Of a stretch of DNA of 64,000 nt, positions 34,705 to 42,868 are shown piece after piece. Under the pieces are notes generated by a model that searched no databases, was not told the DNA's origin, and saw nothing but the letters and a program-made list of their open reading frames with translations. Every line of letters begins with the position of its first letter. Position 1 is the stretch's first letter. Origin of the DNA: an uncultured Dokdonia sp. (GTDB taxonomy: Bacteria > Bacteroidota > Bacteroidia > Flavobacteriales > Flavobacteriaceae); the NCBI GenBank assembly GCA_947503305.1, contig CANNDF010000003.1:186001-250000 (forward strand), given 5' to 3'. A program made the translations under genes and the position numbers.

Positions 34705-36777
34705 TTACAACGGAACATCTATATTCACTGTAGTTCCCCTTCCCCTTCCAGTATCTATATCAAAAACCCCATTTAATGCTTGCACTCTAGAAGCTACACT
34801 TTTCAACCCCATACCAGGTTTTGATAACTCCAAAGAGTCATTAAATCCAATTCCATCATCTATTACAGTTAAATTGATACTATCTACTCGTTTTACTAAT
34901 TGGACACTAACTTCTTTTGCATTTGCGTGTTTTATGACATTATGAATTAACTCTTGCACAATACCATAAAGTTCCATTTCCAAACTATTCTCTAATCTAT
35001 CGTCTAATCCATGTGTTATTAATTCTAGCTGAAAGGTATTCGTCCCTTTTATGGTGTTTTTAAGATCTTCCAAAGCTGCAACTAATCCGAACTTAGTCAA
35101 TACTCCAGAAACCATATTATGAGCTATTTCTCTCACTGTATTGCAAGCTTCATCCAGCAACGCATTCGCTTGTGAATATTGTATCTTGTTTTCCTCTTTT
35201 AATTTATCAATATTATCCTCAATAGATTTATAGTTTAATTTTACCATTGAAAGCATCCCTCCTAGTCTATCATGCAAATCTTGAGCTATCCTCTTACGTT
35301 CATTTTCCTGACCATTAATCATTGCTTTTATAGACTTCAGCTCTTGTTTTTTAAGTAACTCTACATTTTTTTGAACTTCTATTTTTTGAATTTTCTCAGC
35401 CAATTCTTTAGCTTTTTTAGACTTAAATGCATAGAATAATGCAAAAAATAATAAAGTCAGTAAAGTAACCCCTCCAGCAAGTGCATATAATTGGGTCGTT
35501 TTTTTATTACTTTCAGCAACTATTCTAAGGCTTTTTTCCTGATGTATTTCATTATATTTTTTTTGCTCTTCGTATTTATCTTCAATAAATTCTAACGCCC
35601 TATATTTAGTATCAATGCTATCCCGTAAAATAATATGCATTTCGTTATATAATGACGCATTTTTAAAATTTCCCAAATGTTCATAGGCTTCTGCAATAGT
35701 CATTAATATATTTAGTCTAATTAATTCTTTTTTATGTTTTTTAGCTAATTCATTACTCTTTTTTAAATACTCTAAAGCTTTGAAATTAAAGTTTTGTTTT
35801 CTATATAATCCGCCTATATTATAGTATACATCAATAAGTTGCAACTCATTTTTATTTTTATTTGCTAGGGAAATACTTTTCAGATAATGTTCTTCTGCTA
35901 AATCAAACTTTTTTTTCTTTTCATAAACCACTCCTATATTATTATAAATAGCCTCTTTCTCTTTAAGATTCATTTTATTTTTTATGCTCAAACTCTTATT
36001 ATAATAAACAAGAGCACTGTCTATTTTTTTTTGAAGAACATAATTAATACCTAACCCGATATATACTTCTGCTAAATAAATTTCATTTTCAAGTTCTTCA
36101 TATAGTTTTTTGCTTTTTAATAAATAAGGGAGAGCTTTTTCTCTTTTCCTTAACCTGTTAAACAATATTCCAATATTTAAATAGGATTTGGCTAAGTTTT
36201 TAGTGTCTCCAATTTTTTCTCTTATTCTAATGCTTTCAAATTGAGATTCTAAGGCTTGGTCAAAAAAACTCAAATCCATACATATTGAAGAATGCGTACT
36301 GTAAATTGATGCTAAAAAAGCTTCTCTTCCTGTTTTTAGACATTCTACAATAGCTTCATTACTATATTTTAGTGCTATCGTATAGTCTCCAAGTCTTTGA
36401 TGAATTTTTGCAAGTTGAAATTTTGCTCTAGCAATACCATATGCATTATCCATACTGATTTCAAGTTGTAATGATTTAGTATAATAATCTATAGCAGTAG
36501 TATAATTTCTTTTATTCCTTTCTAAAATACCTAACCTCATTAAGCTAGTAGACAATCCTTTCTCAAAAAAAATAGAACTACTAATGTCCCTTGCCTTTAA
36601 TGCATACATCCTTGCTATGGAATCATTATTTTTATAAGTCCATGCAAGTTTATTTAAATGATTAACATAAGCTGTATCACTCTTGAAATGACCTCTTAGA
36701 TCTTCAGGTTTTTTTTGCCCATATGAGAAATCAATTGAGACGAAAATTAAAATAATTATTAGATATAAGTTTCTCAT
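34705..36777 (-). CDS. TPR-containing sensor histidine kinase (HisKA_3 type)
   Basis: A 690-residue membrane sensor. It has a signal peptide (MRNLYLIIILIFVSIDFSYG), then about ten TPR repeats (residues 40-400, for example ALKYSNEAIVECLKTGREAF), one transmembrane helix (about 432-452, YALAGGVTLLTLLFFALFYA), a coiled linker, and a HisKA_3 dimerisation domain with His502 in RIAQDLHDRLGG. The ATPase domain has the N-box QELIHNVIKHA and the glycine box DDGIGF and GMGLKS. The TPR part faces the periplasm by this topology. It phosphorylates the adjacent NarL-type regulator. Proteins of this design are common in Flavobacteriaceae, so the link with the caspase genes rests on position only. Confidence 0.9.
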   Translation of the reverse strand: MRNLYLIIILIFVSIDFSYGQKKPEDLRGHFKSDTAYVNHLNKLAWTYKNNDSIARMYALKARDISSSIFFEKGLSTSLMRLGILERNKRNYTTAIDYYTKSLQLEISMDNAYGIARAKFQLAKIHQRLGDYTIALKYSNEAIVECLKTGREAFLASIYSTHSSICMDLSFFDQALESQFESIRIREKIGDTKNLAKSYLNIGILFNRLRKREKALPYLLKSKKLYEELENEIYLAEVYIGLGINYVLQKKIDSALVYYNKSLSIKNKMNLKEKEAIYNNIGVVYEKKKKFDLAEEHYLKSISLANKNKNELQLIDVYYNIGGLYRKQNFNFKALEYLKKSNELAKKHKKELIRLNILMTIAEAYEHLGNFKNASLYNEMHIILRDSIDTKYRALEFIEDKYEEQKKYNEIHQEKSLRIVAESNKKTTQLYALAGGVTLLTLLFFALFYAFKSKKAKELAEKIQKIEVQKNVELLKKQELKSIKAMINGQENERKRIAQDLHDRLGGMLSMVKLNYKSIEDNIDKLKEENKIQYSQANALLDEACNTVREIAHNMVSGVLTKFGLVAALEDLKNTIKGTNTFQLELITHGLDDRLENSLEMELYGIVQELIHNVIKHANAKEVSVQLVKRVDSINLTVIDDGIGFNDSLELSKPGMGLKSVASRVQALNGVFDIDTGRGRGTTVNIDVPL

Positions 36778-36856
36778 TATTTAAGAGTTATAAAAAAATG
36801 TAGGTATTTCTAAAGATAAGAAAAGCCTACATTTTATTTAAATACCATTTTTGGTA

Positions 36857-37018
36857 TTATTCAGCATCATCCTCTTCTGTTTGTCCCTGACTATTCACTT
36901 TTTTACCATCTGGTCTAGGCTTACCTCCTTCATTACCAGTATCATCTGAAATAATGAGTGTTTTCTTTTTTTCTTCGCTTGATAAAACAAACTCTACATT
37001 CTTGTAATCTTGATTCAT
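36857..37018 (-). CDS. Small acidic hypothetical protein (53 residues)
   Basis: A short reading frame starting with ATG at 37018 and ending with TAA at 36857. It begins MNQDYKNVEFVLSSEEKKKT, then LIISDDTGNEGGKPRPDGKK, and ends in a Gln/Glu/Asp tail. It has no signal peptide and no hydrophobic helix. It lies 79 bp before the kinase gene on the same strand, in the 459-bp space between the two divergent accessory operons. Codon use looks coding, but such a short frame could be chance. It could be a small partner or antitoxin-like protein, which is only a guess. Confidence 0.45.
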   Translation of the reverse strand: MNQDYKNVEFVLSSEEKKKTLIISDDTGNEGGKPRPDGKKVNSQGQTEEDDAE

Positions 37019-37188
37019 AATATAATATCATTTAAAATTTCAATACAAATTTTACTCAGATTACGATCTAATACAATAGTCAAAATCAAGTGTTTTTCAT
37101 CCTTATAAATGTGGATTATATCTATATCCATAAAAAATGATCAATTTACTCATCAGTTTTGATGATATAAAAACAATAATTCTAACGA

Positions 37189-37219
37189 TTGACTGCTCAA
37201 AGGGTTTAACTAATATTTG
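37189..37219 (+). promoter_or_regulatory. Possible promoter of the asparaginase-TIR operon
   Basis: TTG at 37189-37191 and TAATATTTG at 37211-37219 resemble the Bacteroidota promoter pair, with 19 nt between them, although the second box has one extra base. It lies 18 bp before the ATG at 37237. A short inverted repeat (TCATCA, 37150-37155; TGATGA, 37160-37165) is just upstream and could be a regulator site. Confidence 0.35.
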
Positions 37220-37236
37220 CTTTAAAATTTTTTAGT

Positions 37237-38784
37237 ATGAAAACAGTAGAATACAGTGATTTAAAAACAGTAAGCCTTGACAGAAACAAAAGAAAAGCTA
37301 AAGTGTGCATCATCTTTACAGGTGGTACTATAGGAATGATTCCTGAAAACCCTGGAAATCCAAACATAAAAAAGTTAAAACCAGCTTCATTGAAGGAACT
37401 CCTAGATGTAGTACCAAATTTAGGGTTTAGAGAAGGGATTGAATTAGGGATGGTTTCTTTTAAAAAACCAGTAGACTCTTCAGATGTTATGTCTGTGCAT
37501 TGGGTCACTATGGCAAAAATTATTTTTGAATACTATGAAGATTTTGATGGGTTTGTCATTTTACATGGTACCGATACTATGGCTTATACTACTTCTGCGC
37601 TATCTTTCATATTAAATAATTTACAAAAACCAGTTATCGTGACTGGTTCCCAATTACCAATTACAGACCCAAGAACAGATGCTGTTCAGAATTTAGTGAC
37701 TTCCGTCCATATAGCTGGTTATAAGGCAAAAAGCCTACCTAAAATTCCTGAAGTCTTATTGTGTTTTAGAGATACTCTTTTAAGAGGAAATAGGGCTACT
37801 AAATATAGTTCAAGTGGATTTATAGGGTTTATAAGTCCCAATTATGATCCTATAGGTAAGTTAGGTGAACACATTGATATTAGGGAAGAGTTGATTTTAG
37901 ATATTAATAATGAAAATGCAGATTTTTTTATTACTGATATTACTGAAAATTCAAATAATGACATCAAAGTAATTCCTGTTAATCCTAGCATAACTCCAGA
38001 TCAATTAGAACGAGATTTAAAAACTGAAGGTATAGATGGAGTAATTCTTCTTACCTATGGAACGGGAAATATGCAAACATCACAAGGTTTTATAGATGTA
38101 ATAAGCGAAGCTGTAAAAGGTGGTGAAGGTTATGCAAAACCTATTCCTGTATTTAATGTTACTCAATGTTTGCAAGGTACTGTAGAAATGGGGCTTTATG
38201 AAGCTAGTGGTGGGTTACTGGAAGCAGGTGTTACTAGCGGGTTGGACCTTACATTAGAAGCTGCCTTAGGGAAAATTAGTTGGGCATTAATCAGGTTTGG
38301 AAATATTCAGGATACACATAATCAACTTCAATTCTCTCAAAGAGGTGAGCAAAGTAAAAATCTACATGATTTAAAGTGGAAAGATAAAAGTGATTTTGAA
38401 TACATAAAAAATGAAACTACCAGAATTATAACGGTAGGAAAAAATATTCCTGGAAAATATGTAGCGGCTAAACTAAACAGTTCCCTTATAAGGATACAAG
38501 GACTAAAAGTTAAAAAGGAAAATACCAATAAGAAAATTAATATAAAGGTTTTCATAAATAATCCAAACGCTACTGTTTCTACAAGCGATAAGTCTGCTGA
38601 ATGTGTCTATTCCATTAATGATATTGAACAAATAAATGAAAATGGGAATTTAGTATTTGATGCTACAAAGACTTCAAGAAATGTTGTCCAATCTGGTAAC
38701 CCAGTTTATATTTCTTTAGTTGCAGAAAATTGCTCAATTCAATGTAGAGCAATTTTCTTTAGCCTTTATACTGATGTAAATTAA
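37237..38784 (+). CDS. Asparaginase-family protein with an extra C-terminal domain
   Basis: A 515-residue protein. Residues 22-370 are a type I L-asparaginase. The nucleophile loop is FTGGTIGM (Thr31), the second catalytic segment is HGTDTM (Thr112, Asp113), and VTGSQLPITDPRTDA and LRGNRATK complete the active site. An intact enzyme would convert asparagine (or glutamine) to the acid plus ammonia. Cytosolic asparaginases are about 340 residues. Here about 130 more residues (388-515) form a separate beta-rich domain (IRIQGLKVKKENTNKKINIK, GNPVYISLVAENCS) that I do not recognise. There is no signal peptide, so it stays in the cytoplasm. It heads a tight operon with the V4R-like and TIR-like genes (5 bp to the next), so it is more likely part of that system than of nitrogen metabolism. 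Confidence 0.8.
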   Translation: MKTVEYSDLKTVSLDRNKRKAKVCIIFTGGTIGMIPENPGNPNIKKLKPASLKELLDVVPNLGFREGIELGMVSFKKPVDSSDVMSVHWVTMAKIIFEYYEDFDGFVILHGTDTMAYTTSALSFILNNLQKPVIVTGSQLPITDPRTDAVQNLVTSVHIAGYKAKSLPKIPEVLLCFRDTLLRGNRATKYSSSGFIGFISPNYDPIGKLGEHIDIREELILDINNENADFFITDITENSNNDIKVIPVNPSITPDQLERDLKTEGIDGVILLTYGTGNMQTSQGFIDVISEAVKGGEGYAKPIPVFNVTQCLQGTVEMGLYEASGGLLEAGVTSGLDLTLEAALGKISWALIRFGNIQDTHNQLQFSQRGEQSKNLHDLKWKDKSDFEYIKNETTRIITVGKNIPGKYVAAKLNSSLIRIQGLKVKKENTNKKINIKVFINNPNATVSTSDKSAECVYSINDIEQINENGNLVFDATKTSRNVVQSGNPVYISLVAENCSIQCRAIFFSLYTDVN

Positions 38785-38789
38785 AAGTT

Positions 38790-40196
38790 ATGACAAAAAA
38801 AGTTGATAATAATGTAAATCATCAAAATACAGATAAAGTTAATGATGAAAAGCAAGACAAAACATTTGAATATAATTCAAATGACAAAAATGATACAGAA
38901 AGTAAATTGTCAATTTTTGAAACTGAATACTCAAAAGCAAGAGAATTATTCGATTATGGCAAATACCCAGAATGTGCAGTAAGTTGTAAAATATTATTAA
39001 AAAAATTAGTAATTAGTATTATAGATGAGAATCATCGAAGGTTGGATTTAGCAAATGAAAATTCATATTCCCAAAAAATAAAGAGTCTAGGAGAAAAAAG
39101 AAAGGTAACAACAAATGATAAAATCCCTCTAGAAGAATTACAATTACACGTAATATGCAAGTTATTAGATGATCAAAGCGTAAAATATTTCAACATTGCA
39201 AAAGGTAATTATGAAAAATACTCGTGTTTGCTAAGTTCATATAATTATAATCAGATAGCATATTTAATAGAATATTGTGAAGACAAAAACAATAAAGATA
39301 AGCCTGAAGTAAAATTAGGCACTCAACAAATCTTAAGTTCTATTACATCCTTATTACTTGCAAGGTTACCGAATATGATAGTTGAAGAGTATCATCTACT
39401 TGCAAATTTTCAACATATGAAAGCAGAAATAGAACGGATAACAGATACTCAAGGAAGACTAAATAAAATCGAAAGTAATTTAAATTATATATACACTCCT
39501 GACGAACGTAAGGATATGGAGAAGATTGACAAAAGAGAATTTGAATGGATTCAGTATAGAGGTCTTCTTATCAATAAAAATGATGAAAGCAGAAATATAG
39601 CATTCAAAGTTGAAACTTTTGATAACATTTTATCAAATATCTATGAAGGTGTTGAAAATAATATAAAAAAAATAAGTGCCAGCCATAAACTTAATTTACA
39701 AGTAGAAGAAATAAGAAAAATACCAAAATCTATTATTCTTGATTCAGGATATAAAAGCGGCCTTAATTTTGGGTGGGTTATGCATGAAATAATTCAAAGG
39801 AAGAATGAAGACTTTACCCTTAAAAAAAAGATTGAAGAATGGTGTAAATTTGATTCAGATGTAGGATTTGGCAAACTTGATTTAGTTGAAAATGAAAATA
39901 GTAAAATTGATTATGGAAGTACAAAAAAATTGTCCTTTACAATTAAATTATCAGATAATTTTATAGTATACAAAAGAGATGAAAACCATACAAATCTATG
40001 CAGTTTTATTGCTGGTTACATTAGAGGAGTTTTAGAAAAAGTTACACAACAACCTTTAGAAATAACTCACGCTCCACATAACTGTGAACAGTTTCAACCA
40101 GGACAAAATTATTGCCTTTTTGAATTAAACACAGATGAAGTAAAGATTAAACAAATTCAGGATAGAATTAAAAAACAGTATAGTGATACTTTATAA
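38790..40196 (+). CDS. Protein with helical N-terminus and C-terminal V4R-like ligand-binding domain
   Basis: A 468-residue cytoplasmic protein. Its first 35 residues are charged and probably disordered. Residues about 45-260 are helical, and the first part (FETEYSKARELFDYGKYPEC, AVSCKILLKKLVISI) resembles HEPN- or DUF4145-type helical domains. Residues about 319-448 look like a V4R (4-vinyl-reductase-type) small-molecule-binding domain: GYKSGLNFGWVMHE, DVGFGKLDLVE, LCSFIAGYIRGVLEK, then CEQFQPGQNYCLFEL with the typical paired cysteines (Cys432, Cys442). The V4R call is mine by eye and moderately sure. The gene is 5 bp after the asparaginase gene and 2 bp before the TIR-like gene, so it is a good candidate for the sensor of this operon. 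Confidence 0.6.
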   Translation: MTKKVDNNVNHQNTDKVNDEKQDKTFEYNSNDKNDTESKLSIFETEYSKARELFDYGKYPECAVSCKILLKKLVISIIDENHRRLDLANENSYSQKIKSLGEKRKVTTNDKIPLEELQLHVICKLLDDQSVKYFNIAKGNYEKYSCLLSSYNYNQIAYLIEYCEDKNNKDKPEVKLGTQQILSSITSLLLARLPNMIVEEYHLLANFQHMKAEIERITDTQGRLNKIESNLNYIYTPDERKDMEKIDKREFEWIQYRGLLINKNDESRNIAFKVETFDNILSNIYEGVENNIKKISASHKLNLQVEEIRKIPKSIILDSGYKSGLNFGWVMHEIIQRKNEDFTLKKKIEEWCKFDSDVGFGKLDLVENENSKIDYGSTKKLSFTIKLSDNFIVYKRDENHTNLCSFIAGYIRGVLEKVTQQPLEITHAPHNCEQFQPGQNYCLFELNTDEVKIKQIQDRIKKQYSDTL

Positions 40197-40198
40197 AA

Positions 40199-40855
40199 AT
40201 GGTTACAAACATTAATAACTTAATAGAACGTATTCAAGATAGCAATAAGATTAGTGATTTTTTTAAAAAAAAATATATAAATCTTTTAAATATTGCCCAC
40301 AAAAATTTTTTAATCAGTAAAACTAAACTAGAGACTGTTATAGAAGAAGTAATTGAAAAAGCAGAAATCACGATCGAAGAAGAACAAAAAAAAATAGCCG
40401 TTTCTTCAAAAAAGAAAACTCCTTCTATAAGTCTCACTCCTTTTATTGTTCATGGACATGATGAATTAAGTATGATGGCATTGAAAAATTTTCTACAAAA
40501 TAGCTTGAAATTTAAAGAACCCGTGATCCTAAAGCATATGCCAAGTGGAGGGCAAACTATAATTGAAAAATTTGAACATTATAGTGAATTAATAGATGTC
40601 GTTTTTGTCCTGCTAACACCAGATGATACTTTATTAAACTCTACTAAAAGAGCTCGGCAAAATGTCATTTTAGAACTAGGTTATTTTATGGGTAAACTTG
40701 GAAGAAAATCTGGTCGGATTATTCTGTTAAGAAAAGGGAAATTAGAAATACCAAGTGATATTAAAGGGCTTATCAATATAGATATCTCTAATGGAATAGA
40801 AATGTCATTTGAAAAAATAAGAAATGAGTTAAACGATATTATTACATTTAATTAG
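40199..40855 (+). CDS. TIR-like nucleotide-binding effector (PF10137/Cap12-type)
   Basis: A 218-residue protein. The N-terminal 75 residues are a Lys/Glu-rich helix. Residues about 82-215 show the full TIR-like (PF10137) signature: FIVHGHDELSMMALKNFLQ, HMPSGGQTIIEKFEHYSE, VFVLLTPDD, RARQNVILELGYFMGKLGRK and EIPSDIKGLINIDI. The conserved glutamate in ILELGYF (Glu159) is the expected NAD-cleaving residue. Domains of this type act as NADase effectors in CBASS and Pycsar anti-phage systems; that knowledge is about the family, not about this protein. It is the last gene of the three-gene operon. No nucleotide cyclase is encoded nearby, so the trigger must come from elsewhere, perhaps the V4R-like partner. 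Confidence 0.85.
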   Translation: MVTNINNLIERIQDSNKISDFFKKKYINLLNIAHKNFLISKTKLETVIEEVIEKAEITIEEEQKKIAVSSKKKTPSISLTPFIVHGHDELSMMALKNFLQNSLKFKEPVILKHMPSGGQTIIEKFEHYSELIDVVFVLLTPDDTLLNSTKRARQNVILELGYFMGKLGRKSGRIILLRKGKLEIPSDIKGLINIDISNGIEMSFEKIRNELNDIITFN

Positions 40856-40889
40856 ATCCACATCTATTAGTACTTAAACCATTATACCT

Positions 40890-40928
40890 ATTTCCAAAAA
40901 AAAATCAAAGACTATTAAATTTGGAAAT
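40890..40928. repeat. Inverted repeat after the TIR operon, possible weak terminator
   Basis: ATTTCCAAA (40890-40898) and TTTGGAAAT (40920-40928) are perfect inverted arms around 21 nt. They lie 35 bp after the TIR-like stop codon. The stem is AT-rich and lacks a T run, so termination is doubtful. The rest of 40856-41094 shows nothing that I recognise. Confidence 0.35.
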
Positions 40929-41094
40929 ACACACTTTACTTCTTTTATCATAAGAAGGGTTTAAAATAGATGTAAGTTGGGCAATATTTGATGGAATTTA
41001 AAGGAACATTGGTCAATTGAAAAAGTGAGCTATGAAACCCTTCAAATCCAATATAATTAATATATTCATCAACTATTGAATAAATATCTTACTG

Positions 41095-42297
41095 TTGAAT
41101 AAACAACCCATACGAGTACAACAACGAATAGAAATCTTAGATATCTATAGAGGGTTTGCAGTTTTTGGCATTTTTGTGGTTAATAGTGTCATTATGAATT
41201 CGACATTCCTTAATCAAGATGAATTTGCAAAACAATGGACTTCAAAAATTGATCACATATTCGAGGTGCTATTACAGCTCTTTTTTTATACAAAGTTCTT
41301 TCCAATATTTTCATTGCTTTTTGGATTAGGCATTGCTATGCAAGCGCTCAAACTCAGTGATTCAAATACATCTGCGACTCCATTCTTTATACGAAGGATG
41401 CTTATCTTATTTTCTATAGGCCTATTTCACATAATCTTTTTATGGTCTGGAGATGTACTACATATCTATGCCATCTTAGGTCTTTTGACAACAATAATCA
41501 TAAAAAAAACGAATCGGAGTCTACTTTTAATGGCATCTATACTTTTAGTATTCCCTTTTTATAATCCTTTGATAGAATATATATTCACTACGATTCATTT
41601 TCAACCGCATAGCTATTTAAATGATTATACAGGAGTTATCGTAAACGATATCATACGAAATGGAAGCTATTTAGACGGAATAAAATTACGAAGCATGGAA
41701 TATCTTTCTAATATCCCAATGCTTTTAGGTTTTCTAGCACCAGTAGCCTTGTCCATGTTTTTAATTGGGCTTTACATAGGAAAAAATAAGATCTACAAAT
41801 CTATAGATGTGTATACGCAACGTATTAAAAAACCGATGCTAATTACTTTTGTTTTTACTAATTGCTATAGGTTATTATTCTTATTTGTACTCCCCAATAT
41901 AGATATCTACAGGTCTAGTCTACGTCCCTATTTTATAAAATTAATGGTACTTTCGGATATAGCCATGGGATTATTTTACTTATGGTTGATTGCATGGATT
42001 TGGTATTTTACTAGATGGAAAAAAGTATTGTCGCCTTTTAGGTATGTAGGTAGAATGGCATTGACAAATTATATCATGCAAAGTGTGATTGGTGTTTTTT
42101 TATTTACTTCTGTTGGGCTCAGTATGTATGAAACATTACGTCCTTCACAAACTTTTGGACTAGCAGTAGCTGTATTTATCTTTCAATTGATTTATAGTAA
42201 AATCTGGTTATCCTACTTCAAATACGGCCCTTTAGAATGGATATGGAGATCTTTAACCTATAAAAAGATCTTACCCATTAAATTAGGTGACACATAG
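41095..42297 (+). CDS. DUF418 (YeiB-like) integral membrane protein
   Basis: A 400-residue membrane protein with about ten helices. The opening RIEILDIYRGFAVFGIFVVN with the conserved D-x-x-RG-(F/A)A segment, FFYTKFFPIFSLLFGLGIAM, and the C-terminal RYVGRMALTNYIMQSVIG and YGPLEWIWRSLTY are diagnostic for DUF418. The family is predicted to be a transporter or acyltransferase-like; the function is unknown. The only sensible start is TTG at 41095. This is the first gene after the accessory region. Confidence 0.85.
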   Translation: MNKQPIRVQQRIEILDIYRGFAVFGIFVVNSVIMNSTFLNQDEFAKQWTSKIDHIFEVLLQLFFYTKFFPIFSLLFGLGIAMQALKLSDSNTSATPFFIRRMLILFSIGLFHIIFLWSGDVLHIYAILGLLTTIIIKKTNRSLLLMASILLVFPFYNPLIEYIFTTIHFQPHSYLNDYTGVIVNDIIRNGSYLDGIKLRSMEYLSNIPMLLGFLAPVALSMFLIGLYIGKNKIYKSIDVYTQRIKKPMLITFVFTNCYRLLFLFVLPNIDIYRSSLRPYFIKLMVLSDIAMGLFYLWLIAWIWYFTRWKKVLSPFRYVGRMALTNYIMQSVIGVFLFTSVGLSMYETLRPSQTFGLAVAVFIFQLIYSKIWLSYFKYGPLEWIWRSLTYKKILPIKLGDT

Positions 42298-42341
42298 ATT
42301 AGTTATCTTTAAGATTGTATTATAATCAAACAAAAGGAGTA

Positions 42342-42773
42342 ATGAATTCATTTGATAATCCAATAGTAATTACCCAAACTTTTGAGGCACCCTTAGCGCA
42401 TGTATGGAATGCACTAACTGTACATGAAGAAATGGTTCAATGGTATTTTTCAAATATCCCATCTTTTGAACCTATAGAAGGTTTTGAAACACAATTCATA
42501 GTTAAGACAGAGGAACGCGTTTTTCCTCATAAATGGAAGGTCACTGAAGTTATCCCTATGAAGAAAATAGCCTATGAATGGACATTTGAAAGCTATACAG
42601 GTAGTGGTATTTCTATTTTTGAGCTTTCGCGAAATGAAAATCAAACAATATTACACTTCAGTTTTATTACCACTGAAAAATTTCCAAATGATATTCCAGA
42701 GTTTAAAAGAGAAAGCGGAGTTCAGGGTTGGAATTACTTTATTAAAGAACAACTTAAGAATTACTTGAGCTAA
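42342..42773 (+). CDS. SRPBCC / AHSA1-like domain protein
   Basis: A 143-residue START-like (SRPBCC) protein with the pattern QTFEAPLAHVWNALTVHEEM, YEWTFESYTGSGISIFELS and GVQGWNYFIKEQLKNYL. Members bind hydrophobic ligands or act as Hsp90 activators; no substrate can be named. I use ATG at 42342, which has a clear AAAGGAG six bases upstream, rare in this genome; an in-frame TTG at 42315 is unlikely. It follows the DUF418 gene by 44 bp. A diverged palindrome copy (42623-42636) is read as LSRN. Confidence 0.8.
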   Translation: MNSFDNPIVITQTFEAPLAHVWNALTVHEEMVQWYFSNIPSFEPIEGFETQFIVKTEERVFPHKWKVTEVIPMKKIAYEWTFESYTGSGISIFELSRNENQTILHFSFITTEKFPNDIPEFKRESGVQGWNYFIKEQLKNYLS

Positions 42774-42868
42774 TTCTATATAAAGAGAAACAAATCTAAG
42801 CATGGGCATCATATTCACATATTTCTACACTATATTGAGAAGCATAAGGAAATCTCAAAAAATAGCAC

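Noticed and set aside
37237-40855. Standard CBASS or Pycsar operon
   Set aside because: No CD-NTase, nucleotide cyclase, E1/E2 or HORMA gene is encoded nearby; only the TIR-like domain resembles those systems.
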